64,000 nucleotides of DNA from Anaerosalibacter bizertensis (GCF_009696605.1 NZ_VULR01000002.1:62001-126000); one strand, 5' to 3'; positions 8,822 through 20,107 are shown, numbered from the stretch's first letter. Made by a program: numbers and translations. The notes: generated from the letters alone by a model not told the origin.

Positions 8822-9973
8822 ATGGGGCGCAGTAAAAAGATTATTGCATTGCTCATAGCAGTATTGGTTTTTAATTGTGTATCAGTATATGCAGTAGACA
8901 ATGCAAAAGGGTTAAAAAATGGTCAAAAGGGGGTGAATAGGCAGAAAGAAGAAAAAAGAAGTGAAATCAAAAAACTAGAAAAACAACAAAGAAACTTATC
9001 AACAGAGATTAATGAACTGGATAAAAAAGCAAGTGAAGCAGGTAATGAATTAAATAAGGTTGAAAAACAACTTGTAGATATAAATAACAATATAGAAAAA
9101 ACAACTGAAGAATTAAAAGAAGCTGAAGAAAAGCTGGGAGAAAAACAAGATACTTTTAACTCTAGATTGAGAGTAATGTATAAAAAGGGAAATATAGGGT
9201 ACATAGAAGTGTTGCTTTCAGCAGCAAATATAAAAGATTTTTTAACTAAAAAAGAGATGGTACAGGCAGTAGTAGATCATGATATAAAGTTACTTGATTA
9301 TATGAAAGAACAAAGAGAAATAATAGAAAACAAGGAAAAAGAATTGAAGACTCAAAAAATCACAGCAGAAGTTACTAGAAGAAAAATAGAATCAAAGAAA
9401 GATGAGTTAATGGTTGCTACAAGAAGTAAACAGAGTTTAATGAAAAAGGTAGAGAAAGATAAAGCGGTTTTAGAAAAACAATTAGATGAAATAGAAAGAG
9501 AGTCTAGACAAATTACTGCACAAGTATCAAAACAACAAGGTTCTACAGCAACAGTAGGAAGTAATAGTAGTACAGGAAATATATCTGTTGTTCCAAGTGG
9601 TGGTGCAATGGCTTGGCCATCTAATGGACCAGTAACTTCACCTTATGGACCAAGATGGGGAAGAATTCATACAGGAATTGATATAGGCATACCTATAGGA
9701 ACCCCTGTGGTTGCAGCTAAAGATGGTGTAGTTATTCTTGCAAAGACAGGTTATGGTGGTGGCTATGGTAATTATTTAGTTGTTGACCATGGTGGAGGAG
9801 TTTCAACTCTATATGCTCATAACTCTTCCTTATCTGTTGGAGTAGGTACAAGAGTAAGAAGAGGTCAACAAATAGCATTATCAGGAAATACAGGGCGTTC
9901 AACAGGTCCTCATTTACACTTTGAAGTTAGAATAAATGGAAGGCCTGTAAACCCTATACCTTACTTGAGATAA
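8822..9973 (+). CDS. Secreted coiled-coil M23 murein hydrolase/activator (copy 1, EnvC/PcsB-like partner of FtsEX)
   Basis: The 383-residue protein has a signal peptide (residues 1-24), a long coiled coil (about 25-235), a short Ser/Gly linker and a C-terminal LytM/M23 domain. The zinc motifs are HTGIDIG and HLHFEVR, the usual H-x3-D and HxH, so the domain looks catalytically intact. Coiled-coil M23 proteins next to ftsEX are the partners through which FtsX regulates peptidoglycan cleavage. It starts at ATG 8822 after GGAAGGAGG (8801-8809). The next gene is a tandem paralogue. Confidence 0.88.
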   Translation: MGRSKKIIALLIAVLVFNCVSVYAVDNAKGLKNGQKGVNRQKEEKRSEIKKLEKQQRNLSTEINELDKKASEAGNELNKVEKQLVDINNNIEKTTEELKEAEEKLGEKQDTFNSRLRVMYKKGNIGYIEVLLSAANIKDFLTKKEMVQAVVDHDIKLLDYMKEQREIIENKEKELKTQKITAEVTRRKIESKKDELMVATRSKQSLMKKVEKDKAVLEKQLDEIERESRQITAQVSKQQGSTATVGSNSSTGNISVVPSGGAMAWPSNGPVTSPYGPRWGRIHTGIDIGIPIGTPVVAAKDGVVILAKTGYGGGYGNYLVVDHGGGVSTLYAHNSSLSVGVGTRVRRGQQIALSGNTGRSTGPHLHFEVRINGRPVNPIPYLR

Positions 9974-10010
9974 AAAGGAGGAAAATTCCTCCTTTTTATT
10001 TTTTTCTTTG
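9974..10010 (+). terminator. Rho-independent terminator
   Basis: A GGAGGAA/TTCCTCC stem directly after the stop of the first M23 gene is followed by a long T run. A near-copy follows the second M23 gene. Confidence 0.85.
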
Positions 10011-10083
10011 AAAAGTAATTAATATAATGATATAATAACTAAGTAGATTTAATATAATATATATTATTTATTAAATCTATATT

Positions 10084-10150
10084 CATGGCTATCACTATAA
10101 TAGAACATTAGATAGCCTAGTATCCTTTAAAAGATTTTTCAATGTATCAT
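10084..10150 (+). pseudogene. Remnant of the 3' end of ftsX (duplication scar)
   Basis: The stretch matches the last ~65 bp of ftsX (8727-8795) with scattered substitutions: GAACATTAG(G/A)TAG and AAAAGATTTTT(A/C)AAT are shared, as is the following GGAAGGAGGCTTAA leader. The reading frame is broken and there is no upstream ftsX body. It shows that the tandem duplication of the M23 gene began inside ftsX. Confidence 0.75.
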
Positions 10151-10173
10151 CTAAGGAAGGAGGCTTAAAATTT

Positions 10174-11499
10174 ATGGGGCGCAGTAAAAAAATTGTTGCA
10201 TTACTTATAGCAGTATTAGTTTTTAATTGTGTATCAGTATATGCAGCAGACAATGTAAAAGATTTGAAGAACGAACAAAAGGGGGTGAATAGCCAGAAAG
10301 AAGAAAAAAGAAGTGAAATCAAAAAATTAGAAAAACAACAAAAAAACTTATCAACAGAAATTAATGCGTTGGATAAAAAAGTAAGTCAGACAGGCAATGA
10401 ATTAAATAAGGTTGAAAAACAACTTGTAGATATAAATAACAATATAGAAAAGACAACTAAAGAATTAAAAGAAGCTGAAGAAAAGCTGGGAGAAAAACAA
10501 GATACTTTTAACTCTAGACTAAGAGTAATGTATAAAAAAGGGAACATAGGATACATAGAAGTATTACTTTCAGCAGCAAATATAAAAGATTTTTTAGCTA
10601 AAAAAGATATGGTACAGGCGGTAGTAGATCATGATGTAGAGTTACTTGAATATATGAAAGAACAAAGAAAAATAATAGAAAGCAAGAAAAAAGAACTACA
10701 AACTCAAAGAGCTTCAGCAGAAGCTACTAGGAGAAAGATAGAGTCAAAGAAAGATGAGTTAATGGTTGCCACAAGAAGTAAACAGAGTTTAATGAAAAAG
10801 GTAGAAACAGATAAAGCAGGACTTGAAAAGCAATTAGATGAATTAGAAGGTCTATCTGCTGGGCTAGATTCTAGAATTGCAGAACTTCAAAGAAAAGCTG
10901 AAGCTCAAATGGCTGCAGCAAATGCGGCACCAGCACAAAATAGAGAAAGTTCACCAGCGCCAGCACAAAATAAAGAAAGTTCACCAGCGCCAGCACAAAA
11001 TGGAGGAAATTCATCAACACCATCAACAACAGCTCCATCTAAACCAACACAAAATGGTGGAAGCGCAGGAGATAACTCAGGTTCAGATAGCACTCCAACT
11101 TATTCAGGTGGTAGATTGGGATGGCCTGTTCCTGGACATACTAGAATTAGTTCCCCATTTGGATATAGAATCCATCCAATTTTTGGAACTAAGAAATATC
11201 ACTCAGGAATAGATATACCAGCACCTACAGGAACTCCAATAGTTGCAGCAGGTGATGGTATAGTTATAAGTGCAGGATGGATGGGTGGTTATGGAAATGC
11301 TGTAATTATAGCTCATCCTGGAGGTATGTCAACACTTTATGGACATAACTCATCACTTACTGTTAGCACAGGTCAAAGTGTAAAAAGAGGACAGACTATA
11401 GCAAGAGCAGGAAGTACAGGATATTCAACTGGACCACATTGTCACTTTGAAGTAAGAATAAATGGTAACCGTGTAAATCCAGTATCATATGTAAGATAA
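10174..11499 (+). CDS. Secreted coiled-coil M23 peptidase (copy 2) with Pro/Ala-rich linker
   Basis: The 441-residue tandem paralogue of the preceding gene has a near-identical signal peptide and coiled coil (residues 1-235). The rest has diverged. A low-complexity linker follows (about 255-315) with the repeated unit ESSPAPAQN. The C-terminal M23 domain keeps zinc ligands in HSGIDIP and HCHFEVR and contains a helical-turn insert ([13 protein letters not shown]) that copy 1 lacks. It is probably an exported peptidoglycan endopeptidase. It has its own leader with AAGGAGGC and lies between two terminators, so it can be expressed separately from ftsEX. Confidence 0.88.
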   Translation: MGRSKKIVALLIAVLVFNCVSVYAADNVKDLKNEQKGVNSQKEEKRSEIKKLEKQQKNLSTEINALDKKVSQTGNELNKVEKQLVDINNNIEKTTKELKEAEEKLGEKQDTFNSRLRVMYKKGNIGYIEVLLSAANIKDFLAKKDMVQAVVDHDVELLEYMKEQRKIIESKKKELQTQRASAEATRRKIESKKDELMVATRSKQSLMKKVETDKAGLEKQLDELEGLSAGLDSRIAELQRKAEAQMAAANAAPAQNRESSPAPAQNKESSPAPAQNGGNSSTPSTTAPSKPTQNGGSAGDNSGSDSTPTYSGGRLGWPVPGHTRISSPFGYRIHPIFGTKKYHSGIDIPAPTGTPIVAAGDGIVISAGWMGGYGNAVIIAHPGGMSTLYGHNSSLTVSTGQSVKRGQTIARAGSTGYSTGPHCHFEVRINGNRVNPVSYVR

Positions 11500-11532
11500 A
11501 AAAAGGAGGAATTTTCCTCCTTTTTTTATCTT
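11500..11532 (+). terminator. Rho-independent terminator
   Basis: A GGAGGAA/TTCCTCC hairpin and T run follow the second M23 gene. It is a duplicated copy of the terminator at 9974. Confidence 0.85.
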
Positions 11533-11622
11533 TCTTTGAAAAGTAATAAGTCTAATGGTATAATATTTAAGTAGATTTAATAAAATAAAGTACATAATGC
11601 TTATTAGATTGAGGTGAATGGA

Positions 11623-12849
11623 ATGTCAAAAAAGAAGGCTACAACTTTTACAATAATACTTGTTCTTGTAACTAATATAGCTACGTTTACTATTAGCAAT
11701 TTAGTACCTATCCCTCTCAATAAAAAAGTTATAATTCCTAAAAATGAGTATGAAGAATTGTCATCAGTATATAAAAAATATTCTAAAGTAATGACTATTG
11801 AAGAATCCATAAAGAAAAATTTCTTGAAGGATGTAAAAGATGAAAAATTGATGGATGGACAGCTAAAAGGTATGGTAGAATCCTTAGAAGATCCTTATTC
11901 CACATATATGACTAAGGCAGAGTTTGATGATTTTATGGAACATACAAAAGGTATATATGGTGGAATAGGAGTAATAGTAAGTCCAGGAGAAGATAATTTA
12001 ATCACTGTAGTATCACCTATAGAAGATACTCCTGGAGAGAAGGCAGGTCTAAAGACAGGAGATAAGATAATAAAGATAGATGGAAAAGAATTCACAGCTG
12101 ATAAAATGGATGCAGCTGTAAAATTAATGAAAGGAAAACCAGGAACAGATGTAGTTTTGACTATTTTGAGAAAAGACAAAGATAAAAAAGCAGAGAACTT
12201 AGAATTAAAAATAAAAAGGGAAGAAATTAGATTAAAAAGTGTCAAAGCACAGATGTTAGAAGATAAAATTGGATATATAAAAATTACTTCTTTTGATGAT
12301 TTAACATATAAAGATTTTAAAAAGGAATTTGAAACATTAGAAAAAGATGAAGCAAAAGGAATTATACTAGATCTAAGAAATAATCCAGGAGGATTATTAG
12401 ATGTTTGTGCAGACATAGCAGATGAGTTTTTAGGGGAAGGAACTATAGTATATACAGAAGATAAGAATGGAGAAAGAGAATATTTAAACTCAGATAAAGG
12501 AAAAACAGATTTACCTTTAGTAGTTCTTGTAAATGAAGGAAGTGCTAGTGCTTCGGAAATATTGGCAGGAGCAATAAAGGATACAGACAGGGGAGTCCTT
12601 GTAGGTACAAAAACTTTTGGCAAGGGTATAGTTCAAAGAATAATTAAACTTCCTGATGGCTCTGGATACAAGCTAACAGTATCAGAATACTTTACTCCAA
12701 ATGGTACCAATATCCATGGTATTGGCATAAAGCCAAATGTAGAAGTTAAACTACCAGAAGATATTGATATAATTGGACCAGAGAATTTAAGTGAAGATAT
12801 ACAACTTAAAAAGGCTATAGAAATAATGGAAGGTAAAATTGAAAAGTAA
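11623..12849 (+). CDS. Carboxyl-terminal processing protease (S41, CtpA/CtpB family)
   Basis: The 408-residue protein starts at ATG 11623 behind GAGGTGA; the in-frame GTG at 11614 lies inside that site. An N-terminal signal anchor (about residues 6-28) is followed by a PDZ domain (about 95-180) and the S41 catalytic domain. The Ser/Lys dyad is visible as Ser309 (GSASASE) and Lys334 (TKTFGKGIVQ), with GIILDLRNNPGG before it. Family members cleave unstructured C-termini of exported proteins or activate signalling and wall enzymes. Its place behind two M23 hydrolase genes suggests it may trim or control wall hydrolases, but that is inference. Confidence 0.92.
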   Translation: MSKKKATTFTIILVLVTNIATFTISNLVPIPLNKKVIIPKNEYEELSSVYKKYSKVMTIEESIKKNFLKDVKDEKLMDGQLKGMVESLEDPYSTYMTKAEFDDFMEHTKGIYGGIGVIVSPGEDNLITVVSPIEDTPGEKAGLKTGDKIIKIDGKEFTADKMDAAVKLMKGKPGTDVVLTILRKDKDKKAENLELKIKREEIRLKSVKAQMLEDKIGYIKITSFDDLTYKDFKKEFETLEKDEAKGIILDLRNNPGGLLDVCADIADEFLGEGTIVYTEDKNGEREYLNSDKGKTDLPLVVLVNEGSASASEILAGAIKDTDRGVLVGTKTFGKGIVQRIIKLPDGSGYKLTVSEYFTPNGTNIHGIGIKPNVEVKLPEDIDIIGPENLSEDIQLKKAIEIMEGKIEK

Positions 12850-12861
12850 AATTTGCATAAA

Positions 12862-12896
12862 AAAATAAGGGATTTTAAAACCCTTATTTTTTATTT
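12862..12896. terminator. Bidirectional intrinsic terminator
   Basis: The AATAAGGG/CCCTTATT stem has A and T runs on both sides. It sits between the convergent S41 protease and lipoprotein genes and overlaps the lipoprotein stop. Confidence 0.8.
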
Positions 12897-14470
12897 ATAT
12901 TTAATTTATTTAAATCAATAGAATATATAATATGTCTTTTTTCATTTTCTATAGGAGGAGATAAGCTTATGTAGCATTTATTTAAAGCTTCATCATAGAA
13001 TAAAACTTCTCCAGTTATTTCACCAATTGGTTTCGAAAACTTATTTTCTGTATTATATTTCATAATTGTATAATCTTTATTAGAAGAATTTTTTGCGATA
13101 ATTAGGAGGTTGTTTGGATCTAATTTTATATAGTCTTTAACATCTACTCCTGTTTCAGTTATTTTAGAATTATCTTCTAGACTGTATAGGGATAAAATAT
13201 TTGTATTTTCATTTTGTAGATTTTTTAAGTATATAATTGTGCTATCATTTAAAAAGCTTATTTTATATCCTTCATCAATTGTCACAAGATTTGAACCATC
13301 TCTTGTAATATAAATGTTTTGATTCAACTTTTTTTCGTCGTATTCAGTAAATACAATTAAATCATTTTTAAAGTCGAAATCTGATATAACTTTTCCAACT
13401 GAAAAAACTTCTTCAGATTTTTTTTCAGTTGTACTATATTTAAGTAGAGTAGATTTATTTTCAGAATCATTGTTAATAAAGTATAGATTATTTTCATCTT
13501 TCCATTTCATGTTCCAAGTGTGGTTATAGTCTACAGGAGTAATTTTATTTGTAGTTTTTTCATCTGTATTGATTAAGAAAATATTTGATATACTTTCATC
13601 ATTTTCTATAAAAGCTATGTTTTTATTGTCAGGAGAAAAAGTAGCAGAGTATATAAGGTCATTAGTTTCATATAATTTTTCTTTTTTCTTATTTTGAAGA
13701 TTATATAGCCATAATATATTAGTACTTTCTTCTCCATCTATTTCCTCTTGTTTATATAATAGATATTTTCCAGGTATATAATCTAAAATCAAACCATTAT
13801 CAATATACTCAGAGATCACTTCTTTATCTGATAGAACAACTTCTCCTGTATTGGCATCGGCTTTTACATTTAAATTTATTAATGGAGATTTCCAATCATC
13901 TGTTTCAGAAATATTACTAAAATCTATATTCCAAATAAAACTTTCTTTAGTTCGTACAAGATCTACTATAGGTGTAGTGTTTGGAGATATCTTAAATTGG
14001 GAATATATCTTATTGAGTATTTGAGATTTTCCAAACTTTAATTCTATGGGATCGTAGTTTTGATTTATAATATTGAATTTAATATCATCTAAATTATCTT
14101 TATCAGAAATCTTTAGGTTAATAATAGCTTGGGGAATTGCAAGTTGTGTTTTATCATCTTCTAGTAACCTATTAGTATATATATTTACTTCTTCATTGTT
14201 TTCTGTTATTCTATCTATTTTTATACCTGAAGATTCAACTAGACCTAGCGAAACTAATATTTTAACATCTTCATTTTTTTCAAGAATTTCTATATTTGGT
14301 TCCAAAGATTGATATCCTTTAGAAAGGACAATCTTTTCTATTTCGTATTCAATAGGTTTTTCTTTTAAACCATTGTCAGCAGGCTTGGTGTCAGAGTTTT
14401 GAATAGTATTACAACTAGTTAAAACTACCGATAAAAATACTAGAAAAACAAGTGAAATTATTTTTTTCAT
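12884..14470 (-). CDS. Predicted lipoprotein with WD40/TolB-like beta-propeller repeats
   Basis: The 528-residue protein has a lipoprotein signal, with lipobox LTSC giving acylated Cys20. An N-terminal domain (about 40-210) resembles GerMN/sporulation-type beta-alpha modules. A C-terminal half (about 215-525) holds repeated blades such as SATFSPDNKNIAFIEN and KWKDENNLYFINN, typical of TolB/WD40-like propellers. It would be anchored outside the membrane. I do not recognise a named family. The propeller suggests a binding or scaffold role. It is transcribed away from uvrB, with GGAGG upstream of the start on the minus strand. Confidence 0.7.
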   Translation of the reverse strand: MKKIISLVFLVFLSVVLTSCNTIQNSDTKPADNGLKEKPIEYEIEKIVLSKGYQSLEPNIEILEKNEDVKILVSLGLVESSGIKIDRITENNEEVNIYTNRLLEDDKTQLAIPQAIINLKISDKDNLDDIKFNIINQNYDPIELKFGKSQILNKIYSQFKISPNTTPIVDLVRTKESFIWNIDFSNISETDDWKSPLINLNVKADANTGEVVLSDKEVISEYIDNGLILDYIPGKYLLYKQEEIDGEESTNILWLYNLQNKKKEKLYETNDLIYSATFSPDNKNIAFIENDESISNIFLINTDEKTTNKITPVDYNHTWNMKWKDENNLYFINNDSENKSTLLKYSTTEKKSEEVFSVGKVISDFDFKNDLIVFTEYDEKKLNQNIYITRDGSNLVTIDEGYKISFLNDSTIIYLKNLQNENTNILSLYSLEDNSKITETGVDVKDYIKLDPNNLLIIAKNSSNKDYTIMKYNTENKFSKPIGEITGEVLFYDEALNKCYISLSPPIENEKRHIIYSIDLNKLNINKK

Positions 14471-14548
14471 ATTTGGCCTCCTCCTTCTATATTAGTTTAT
14501 ACTATTCAATAAATAAGTTCAATCTTATTTTTTATAATTGAAAACCAT

Positions 14549-14601
14549 TGATTATTTTAATATATATATTATAATTAAATAGTAAGAACGAACAGGCGTT
14601 C
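14549..14601 (+). promoter_or_regulatory. uvrBA promoter with LexA (SOS) operator
   Basis: A -35 TTGATT (14549-14554) and -10 TATAAT (14571-14576) lie 16 bp apart. The box CGAACAGGCGTTC (14589-14601) follows immediately. It contains GAAC-N4-GTTC, the Gram-positive LexA/DinR consensus, placed around the expected transcription start where a repressor would block initiation. Confidence 0.85.
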
Positions 14602-14618
14602 AAAACGAGGTGAATAAA

Positions 14619-16583
14619 TTGAGTAAGTTTAAAATAGTATCAGATTTTAAGCCTACTGGTGATCAACCAGAGGCTATAGAGAAGCTTTCAAATGGCATAA
14701 TAAATGGATTAAAGTATCAAACACTACTTGGAGTTACAGGATCGGGAAAGACTTTTACTATGGCAAATATTATAGAAAAAGTTCAAAAGCCAACTTTGGT
14801 TATAGCACATAACAAAACTTTAGCTTATCAATTAGCCAGTGAATTTAAGGAGTTTTTTCCAGATAATGCAGTAGAATATTTTGTAAGTTATTATGATTAT
14901 TACCAACCAGAAGCTTATGTTCCACAAACAGATACTTATATAGAAAAAGATGCATCAATTAATGATGAAATAGATAAATTAAGACATTCAGCTACAGCTA
15001 GTTTATTTGAAAGAAGAGATGTAATAATAGTAGCTAGTGTATCTTGTATCTATGGCTTAGGAGACCCTATAGATTATGAAAACTTAGTAATTTCTCTAAG
15101 GCCAGGAATTATAAAAGATAGGGATGAAATTATAAAGAAGCTAGTAGATATTCAATATGTACGAAATGATATAAATTTTATTAGAGGAACATTTAGGGTA
15201 AGAGGGGACACTTTGGAAATATTTCCAGCATCATCTAGTGAAAATACTATAAGGGTGGAATTTTTCGGTGATGAAATTGATAGGATTGTAGAGATAAATC
15301 ATCTTACAGGTGAGATTATAGGTCTTAGAAATCATGTCTCTATATTTCCAGCTTCCCACTTTGCTACATCCTATGAAAAAATTGAAGGAGCAATAGTTAG
15401 AATAGAAAAAGAGCTAGAAGATAGATTAAAAGAACTTAGGAGCCAAGATAAACTTTTAGAAGCTCAAAGATTAGAACAAAGAACTAGATATGATATTGAG
15501 ATGCTTAGAGAAATGGGGTATTGTCAGGGCATAGAAAATTATTCCAGACATTTAAGTGGAAGAGAAAAAGGAAGCAAGCCCTATACCCTTATAGATTATT
15601 TTCCAGAAGATTTTCTCATTATTGTAGATGAATCCCATGTGACTATTCCCCAAATAAGGGGTATGTATAATGGGGATAGGTCTAGAAAGACTACCCTTGT
15701 AGAACATGGTTTTAGACTTCCATCTGCACTAGATAATCGTCCTCTTAAATTTAATGAATTTGAGGACCATATAAACCAAATACTATTTTTAAGTGCAACT
15801 CCTGGACCTTATGAATTGGAACATTCAGAAAAAGTAGTAGAACAGATTATACGTCCTACAGGACTTTTAGATCCGGAGATAGAGGTAAGACCTACTGAGA
15901 ACCAAATAGATGATTTAGTGAAAGAAATAAGGATTAGGGAAAAGAAAAAAGAGAGAGTATTGATAACTACATTGACTAAGAAAATGGCAGAGGATTTAAC
16001 AGATTATTTTAAAGAAATAGGTATAAAGGTGACCTATCTTCATTCCGATATTGATACAATAGAGAGGATGGAGATTATTAGAGATTTAAGACTTGGAAAG
16101 TATGATGTATTAGTAGGAATAAACCTTTTAAGAGAAGGATTAGATTTACCTGAAGTATCATTGGTAACCATATTGGATGCAGATAAAGAAGGATTTTTAA
16201 GATCAGAAACATCTATGGTACAGACTATTGGTAGAGCAGCAAGAAATGCTTCAGGAAAAGTAATAATGTATGCAGATACTATTACAAAGTCTATGAAAAA
16301 GGCTATAGATGAAACCAATAGGAGAAGGAAAATTCAAAGTGAATATAATGAAGAACACAATATAATTCCAAAGACTATTGTAAAAGGTATAAGAGATGTA
16401 ATTGAGGCTACAAAAGTTATTGAAGATGAAGAAGAATATGTAGCTAATAAAATGTCAAAAGATGAAATGATAGAAATCATTAAAGGTTTAGAAAGTGAAA
16501 TGCTTAAAGAAGCAGAATCATTAAACTTTGAAAAAGCTGCTGAATTAAGAGATAAAGCAAATGAATTAAAAAAGATGCTCTAG
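14619..16583 (+). CDS. uvrB: Excinuclease ABC subunit B
   Basis: The 654-residue protein starts at TTG 14619 ([17 protein letters not shown]), five bases behind GAGGTGA; GTG 14610 is part of that site. It has the helicase P-loop GVTGSGKT, the damage-probing beta-hairpin [12 protein letters not shown], Walker B-type VDESH, the C-terminal helicase motifs (QTIGRAARN) and a final UVR domain ([11 protein letters not shown]) that recruits UvrC. It verifies lesions in nucleotide excision repair after loading by UvrA. An SOS box precedes it and uvrA follows by 15 bp. Confidence 0.97.
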   Translation: MSKFKIVSDFKPTGDQPEAIEKLSNGIINGLKYQTLLGVTGSGKTFTMANIIEKVQKPTLVIAHNKTLAYQLASEFKEFFPDNAVEYFVSYYDYYQPEAYVPQTDTYIEKDASINDEIDKLRHSATASLFERRDVIIVASVSCIYGLGDPIDYENLVISLRPGIIKDRDEIIKKLVDIQYVRNDINFIRGTFRVRGDTLEIFPASSSENTIRVEFFGDEIDRIVEINHLTGEIIGLRNHVSIFPASHFATSYEKIEGAIVRIEKELEDRLKELRSQDKLLEAQRLEQRTRYDIEMLREMGYCQGIENYSRHLSGREKGSKPYTLIDYFPEDFLIIVDESHVTIPQIRGMYNGDRSRKTTLVEHGFRLPSALDNRPLKFNEFEDHINQILFLSATPGPYELEHSEKVVEQIIRPTGLLDPEIEVRPTENQIDDLVKEIRIREKKKERVLITTLTKKMAEDLTDYFKEIGIKVTYLHSDIDTIERMEIIRDLRLGKYDVLVGINLLREGLDLPEVSLVTILDADKEGFLRSETSMVQTIGRAARNASGKVIMYADTITKSMKKAIDETNRRRKIQSEYNEEHNIIPKTIVKGIRDVIEATKVIEDEEEYVANKMSKDEMIEIIKGLESEMLKEAESLNFEKAAELRDKANELKKML

Positions 16584-16598
16584 TTAAGAGGTGGTTTA

Positions 16599-19424
16599 GT
16601 GTCAAAAGATAAAATTATTATTAAAGGAGCTAGGGAGCACAATCTTAAAAATGTAGATTTAAAGCTTCCTAGGAATAAATTTATAGTGTTTACGGGTATC
16701 AGTGGTTCAGGTAAATCTTCATTAGCCTTTGATACTATATATGCAGAAGGCCAAAGAAGGTATGTAGAAAGTCTTTCAGCTTATGCAAGACAATTTTTAG
16801 GCCAAATGGAAAAGCCAGATTTAGATTATATTGAAGGACTTTCTCCAGCCATATCTATAGATCAAAAGACTACTAGTAAAAATCCTAGATCTACAGTAGG
16901 TACAGTAACAGAAATATACGATTATTTAAGGCTACTATTTGCTAGAATAGGAACTCCTTATTGTTACAAATGTGGTAAGGAAATAGCTAGCCAAACTGTA
17001 GATCAAATGGTTGACAAAATACTGGAATTAGAAGATAGAACAAAACTTCAAATATTGGCTCCTATAATAAGAGGAAAAAAGGGAGAACATAAAAAGGTAT
17101 TGGAAAATATAAGAAAAGAAGGTTTTATAAGAATAGTAGTAGATGGAGAAAAGTACGAAGTTACAGATGAAATAAAATTAGATAAAAACAAAAAACATAA
17201 TATTGAAGTAGTAGTAGACAGGATTATTGTTAAAGAAGGAATAGAAGGAAGGGTGGCAGATTCTATCGAAACTGCATTGAAGCTTTCAGATGGATTGGTA
17301 ATAGCCGATATTATAGATGGAGAACAAATATTATTTAGTCAAAAACTATCTTGTCCAGACTGTGGAGTAGTTATAGAAGAACTTTCACCAAGAATGTTTT
17401 CTTTCAACAGTCCATTTGGAATGTGTAATACTTGTAACGGAATAGGCCATTATAAAGAGATAGATCCAGAATTAGTTATTCCAAATCCTTCCCTAAGCAT
17501 TAAAGAAGGAGGAATTGCACCCTTTAGTACTTCAGCAGAAGATACCTATTATTATCAAGTGTTTAAAGCTATAGCAGAAAAAAATGATTTTGATATTGAT
17601 GAACCTTTAGAAAATGCACCTAAAGAGTTTTTAGATGAACTATTATATGGAACAAAGGGCAGTATAAGATTTAAGTTTAAAAGTCGTTATAGTGGAAATA
17701 GAACCTACAGTGGAACATTTGAAGGAGTTATACCTAATTTAGAAAGAAGATATAGGGAGACCAATTCAGATTATATGAGAGATAAAATAGATAAATATAT
17801 GGCTGAAAATCCTTGTCCTAGTTGTCATGGAAAAAGGCTTAAGGATGAAGTGTTAGCTGTTAGAATAAATGGTCTTAATATAGCAGAAGTTACAGACCTT
17901 TCTATAAAGGATTCTCTAAGTTTTTTTGAGAACTTGAAATTAACAGAAAGACAAAGACTTATAGGTAATCAAGTATTAAAAGAAGTGAAAGAAAGACTTC
18001 AATTTTTACAAGATGTTGGTTTAGAATATCTTACACTTTCTAGATCTGCTAGTACTCTTTCAGGAGGAGAATCTCAAAGGATAAGATTGGCTACTCAAAT
18101 AGGTTCAAGTCTTGTTGGAGTAGTATATGTTTTAGATGAACCTAGTATAGGACTACATCAAAGAGATAATGAACGATTGCTTAAAACCTTGAGAAATCTT
18201 ACAGATTTAGGCAATACCCTTATAGTTGTAGAACATGATGAAGATACTATGTACAATGCTGATTATATTGTAGATATAGGCCCAGGAGCAGGAAGACATG
18301 GAGGATACATTGTAGCAGAAGGTACACTTGAAGATATAGAAAAAAATAAAAAATCTATAACTGGTCAATACCTTTCAGGAATGAAAAAGATTGAAATACC
18401 TGAAAGTAGAAGGAAGCCTAATGGAAAATGGGTAGAGATTAAGGGAGCAAAGGAAAATAATCTTAAAGATATTGATGTAAAATTGCCACTAGGAGTATTT
18501 ACTTGCATAACAGGGGTTTCAGGTTCTGGAAAGAGTACTTTGGTTAATGAAATACTTTATAAATCTCTTGCTCAGAAATTAAACAATGCAAAGATTAAAC
18601 CTGGAAAGCATAAGAAAATTTTAGGACTTGAAAATTTAGATAAAGTTATAGAAATAGATCAATCTCCTATAGGAAGAACACCAAGATCAAATCCAGCTAC
18701 CTATACTGGGGTTTTTGATCATATTAGAGATGTCTTTGCTATGACTCCTGAAGCAAAGATGAGAGGATATAAAAAAGGAAGATTTAGTTTCAATGTTAAA
18801 GGTGGCAGATGTGAAGCTTGTAATGGGGATGGAATCATAAAAATAGAGATGCATTTCTTGCCAGATGTATATGTTCCTTGTGAAGTATGTAAAGGTAAAA
18901 GGTACAATAGGGAAACATTACAAGTAAAATATAAGGGAAAGACAATATCTGATGTATTAGATATGACTGTAGAAGAAGCTTTAGAGTTTTTTGAAAATAT
19001 ACCTAGAATCAGTAGAAAACTTCAAACATTATATGATGTTGGATTGGGATATATAAAACTTGGTCAGCCTTCAACCCAATTATCTGGAGGCGAAGCTCAG
19101 AGAATTAAATTGGCAACAGAATTAAGTAAAAGAAGTACAGGAAAAACATTATATATATTAGATGAACCTACAACAGGTCTCCATGTAGCAGATATTCACA
19201 AGTTAATCAAAGTATTGGATAAATTAGTAGAAGGCGGAAATACAGTAGTGGTTATTGAACATAATTTAGATGTTATAAAGACTGCAGATTATATTATAGA
19301 TTTAGGACCTGAAGGTGGAGATGGTGGAGGAACTATAGTAGCTAAAGGTACTCCAGAAGAAATATCAAAAGTAGATAGTTCATATACAGGACAGTTTTTA
19401 AAAGATACTTTAAATAATGCATAG
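16599..19424 (+). CDS. uvrA: Excinuclease ABC subunit A
   Basis: The 941-residue protein has the full UvrA length and starts at GTG behind GAGGTGG. It holds two ABC ATPase modules: Walker [10 protein letters not shown] and GVSGSGKST, signatures LSGGESQRI and LSGGEAQRI. Zinc-binding Cys pairs appear at CYKCGKE (region unique to the insertion), CPDC/CNTC and CEAC/CEVC. It is the DNA damage sensor of nucleotide excision repair. It is cotranscribed with uvrB under the same SOS-regulated promoter. Confidence 0.97.
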   Translation: MSKDKIIIKGAREHNLKNVDLKLPRNKFIVFTGISGSGKSSLAFDTIYAEGQRRYVESLSAYARQFLGQMEKPDLDYIEGLSPAISIDQKTTSKNPRSTVGTVTEIYDYLRLLFARIGTPYCYKCGKEIASQTVDQMVDKILELEDRTKLQILAPIIRGKKGEHKKVLENIRKEGFIRIVVDGEKYEVTDEIKLDKNKKHNIEVVVDRIIVKEGIEGRVADSIETALKLSDGLVIADIIDGEQILFSQKLSCPDCGVVIEELSPRMFSFNSPFGMCNTCNGIGHYKEIDPELVIPNPSLSIKEGGIAPFSTSAEDTYYYQVFKAIAEKNDFDIDEPLENAPKEFLDELLYGTKGSIRFKFKSRYSGNRTYSGTFEGVIPNLERRYRETNSDYMRDKIDKYMAENPCPSCHGKRLKDEVLAVRINGLNIAEVTDLSIKDSLSFFENLKLTERQRLIGNQVLKEVKERLQFLQDVGLEYLTLSRSASTLSGGESQRIRLATQIGSSLVGVVYVLDEPSIGLHQRDNERLLKTLRNLTDLGNTLIVVEHDEDTMYNADYIVDIGPGAGRHGGYIVAEGTLEDIEKNKKSITGQYLSGMKKIEIPESRRKPNGKWVEIKGAKENNLKDIDVKLPLGVFTCITGVSGSGKSTLVNEILYKSLAQKLNNAKIKPGKHKKILGLENLDKVIEIDQSPIGRTPRSNPATYTGVFDHIRDVFAMTPEAKMRGYKKGRFSFNVKGGRCEACNGDGIIKIEMHFLPDVYVPCEVCKGKRYNRETLQVKYKGKTISDVLDMTVEEALEFFENIPRISRKLQTLYDVGLGYIKLGQPSTQLSGGEAQRIKLATELSKRSTGKTLYILDEPTTGLHVADIHKLIKVLDKLVEGGNTVVVIEHNLDVIKTADYIIDLGPEGGDGGGTIVAKGTPEEISKVDSSYTGQFLKDTLNNA

Positions 19425-19474
19425 GTTTTAAAATCTTCTTTCTTGTCTATACTCTTTTTAAAGGAGGGATTTAG

Positions 19475-20023
19475 ATGGGAAAGAAGATTTTTATTTTAAT
19501 AGTATTATTTTGTTTAATATTTTCATTATATACTATAGTTTTTTCTCAAGGAGATTTTAAAAAAGCTGATGTGGTATTTAAAAATATTAGTTTAAAAGGT
19601 GATGAAGGCAGTATAAATTTAAAAGAAGAAGCATTTTATTATAATAATAAGATATATGCTCCTATTTCAAAAGTAATAGATGTTATGGGAGGACAAGGAT
19701 TTTGGAATGAAGAAAAGACTGAAATTATTATAAAACCTTATAATGATTTTATCCAATGTGAAAGTAATAAGGGAGAAGTATTTGCCTATGGAATTATAAT
19801 GAGTATTAATTATGAAAATAGAGAAATAGGAATAGAGCAGTATTTAGATGAAACTACTAAAAAAATACCATCTAAATTAAAAATAAGAGAAGATGCAGTT
19901 ATAGTACTTGAAAGAAATGATAAGAAAATGAATATAGATTTTACAGACTTAAGGGCAGGAGAAGATATTGGGTTGATTTTAGATAAGGATAAAAATGTAC
20001 GGGCAATAATATTAGTTAAATAA
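19475..20023 (+). CDS. Small exported stalk-domain protein (copper-amine-oxidase N-terminal-like)
   Basis: The 182-residue protein has an N-terminal signal/anchor (residues about 5-24). A stretch YYNNKIYAPISKVIDVMGG and WNEEKTEIIIK resembles the stalk domain often called copper amine oxidase N-terminal, which is common in clostridial surface proteins. The rest (about 95-182) looks like a small beta-rich domain with no recognisable active site. It has a good RBS (AAAGGAGGG) and a strong terminator after it. It is probably extracellular and membrane-tethered; the role is unknown. Confidence 0.6.
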   Translation: MGKKIFILIVLFCLIFSLYTIVFSQGDFKKADVVFKNISLKGDEGSINLKEEAFYYNNKIYAPISKVIDVMGGQGFWNEEKTEIIIKPYNDFIQCESNKGEVFAYGIIMSINYENREIGIEQYLDETTKKIPSKLKIREDAVIVLERNDKKMNIDFTDLRAGEDIGLILDKDKNVRAIILVK

Positions 20024-20070
20024 AAAAATAGCTTGAGAATGGTACGTACCATTCTCAAGCTATTTTTTTA
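20024..20070 (+). terminator. Rho-independent terminator
   Basis: A perfect palindrome of about 23 bp per arm (TAGCTTGAGAATGGTAC and its complement) has A run and T run flanks, so it can stop transcription from both directions. Confidence 0.92.
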
Positions 20071-20107
20071 TTTAATATATGACTAAAAGACTATTTTGTA
20101 ATAGAAG

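Noticed and set aside
10877-11212. 111-codon plus-strand frame rich in His and Gln
   Set aside because: It is an out-of-frame reading of the Pro/Ala linker repeats of the second M23 protein.
11895-12623. Long minus-strand open frame opposite the S41 protease gene
   Set aside because: It is low-complexity Ser/Pro/Phe-rich, has no RBS and mirrors the codon bias of the sense gene. It is a shadow frame.
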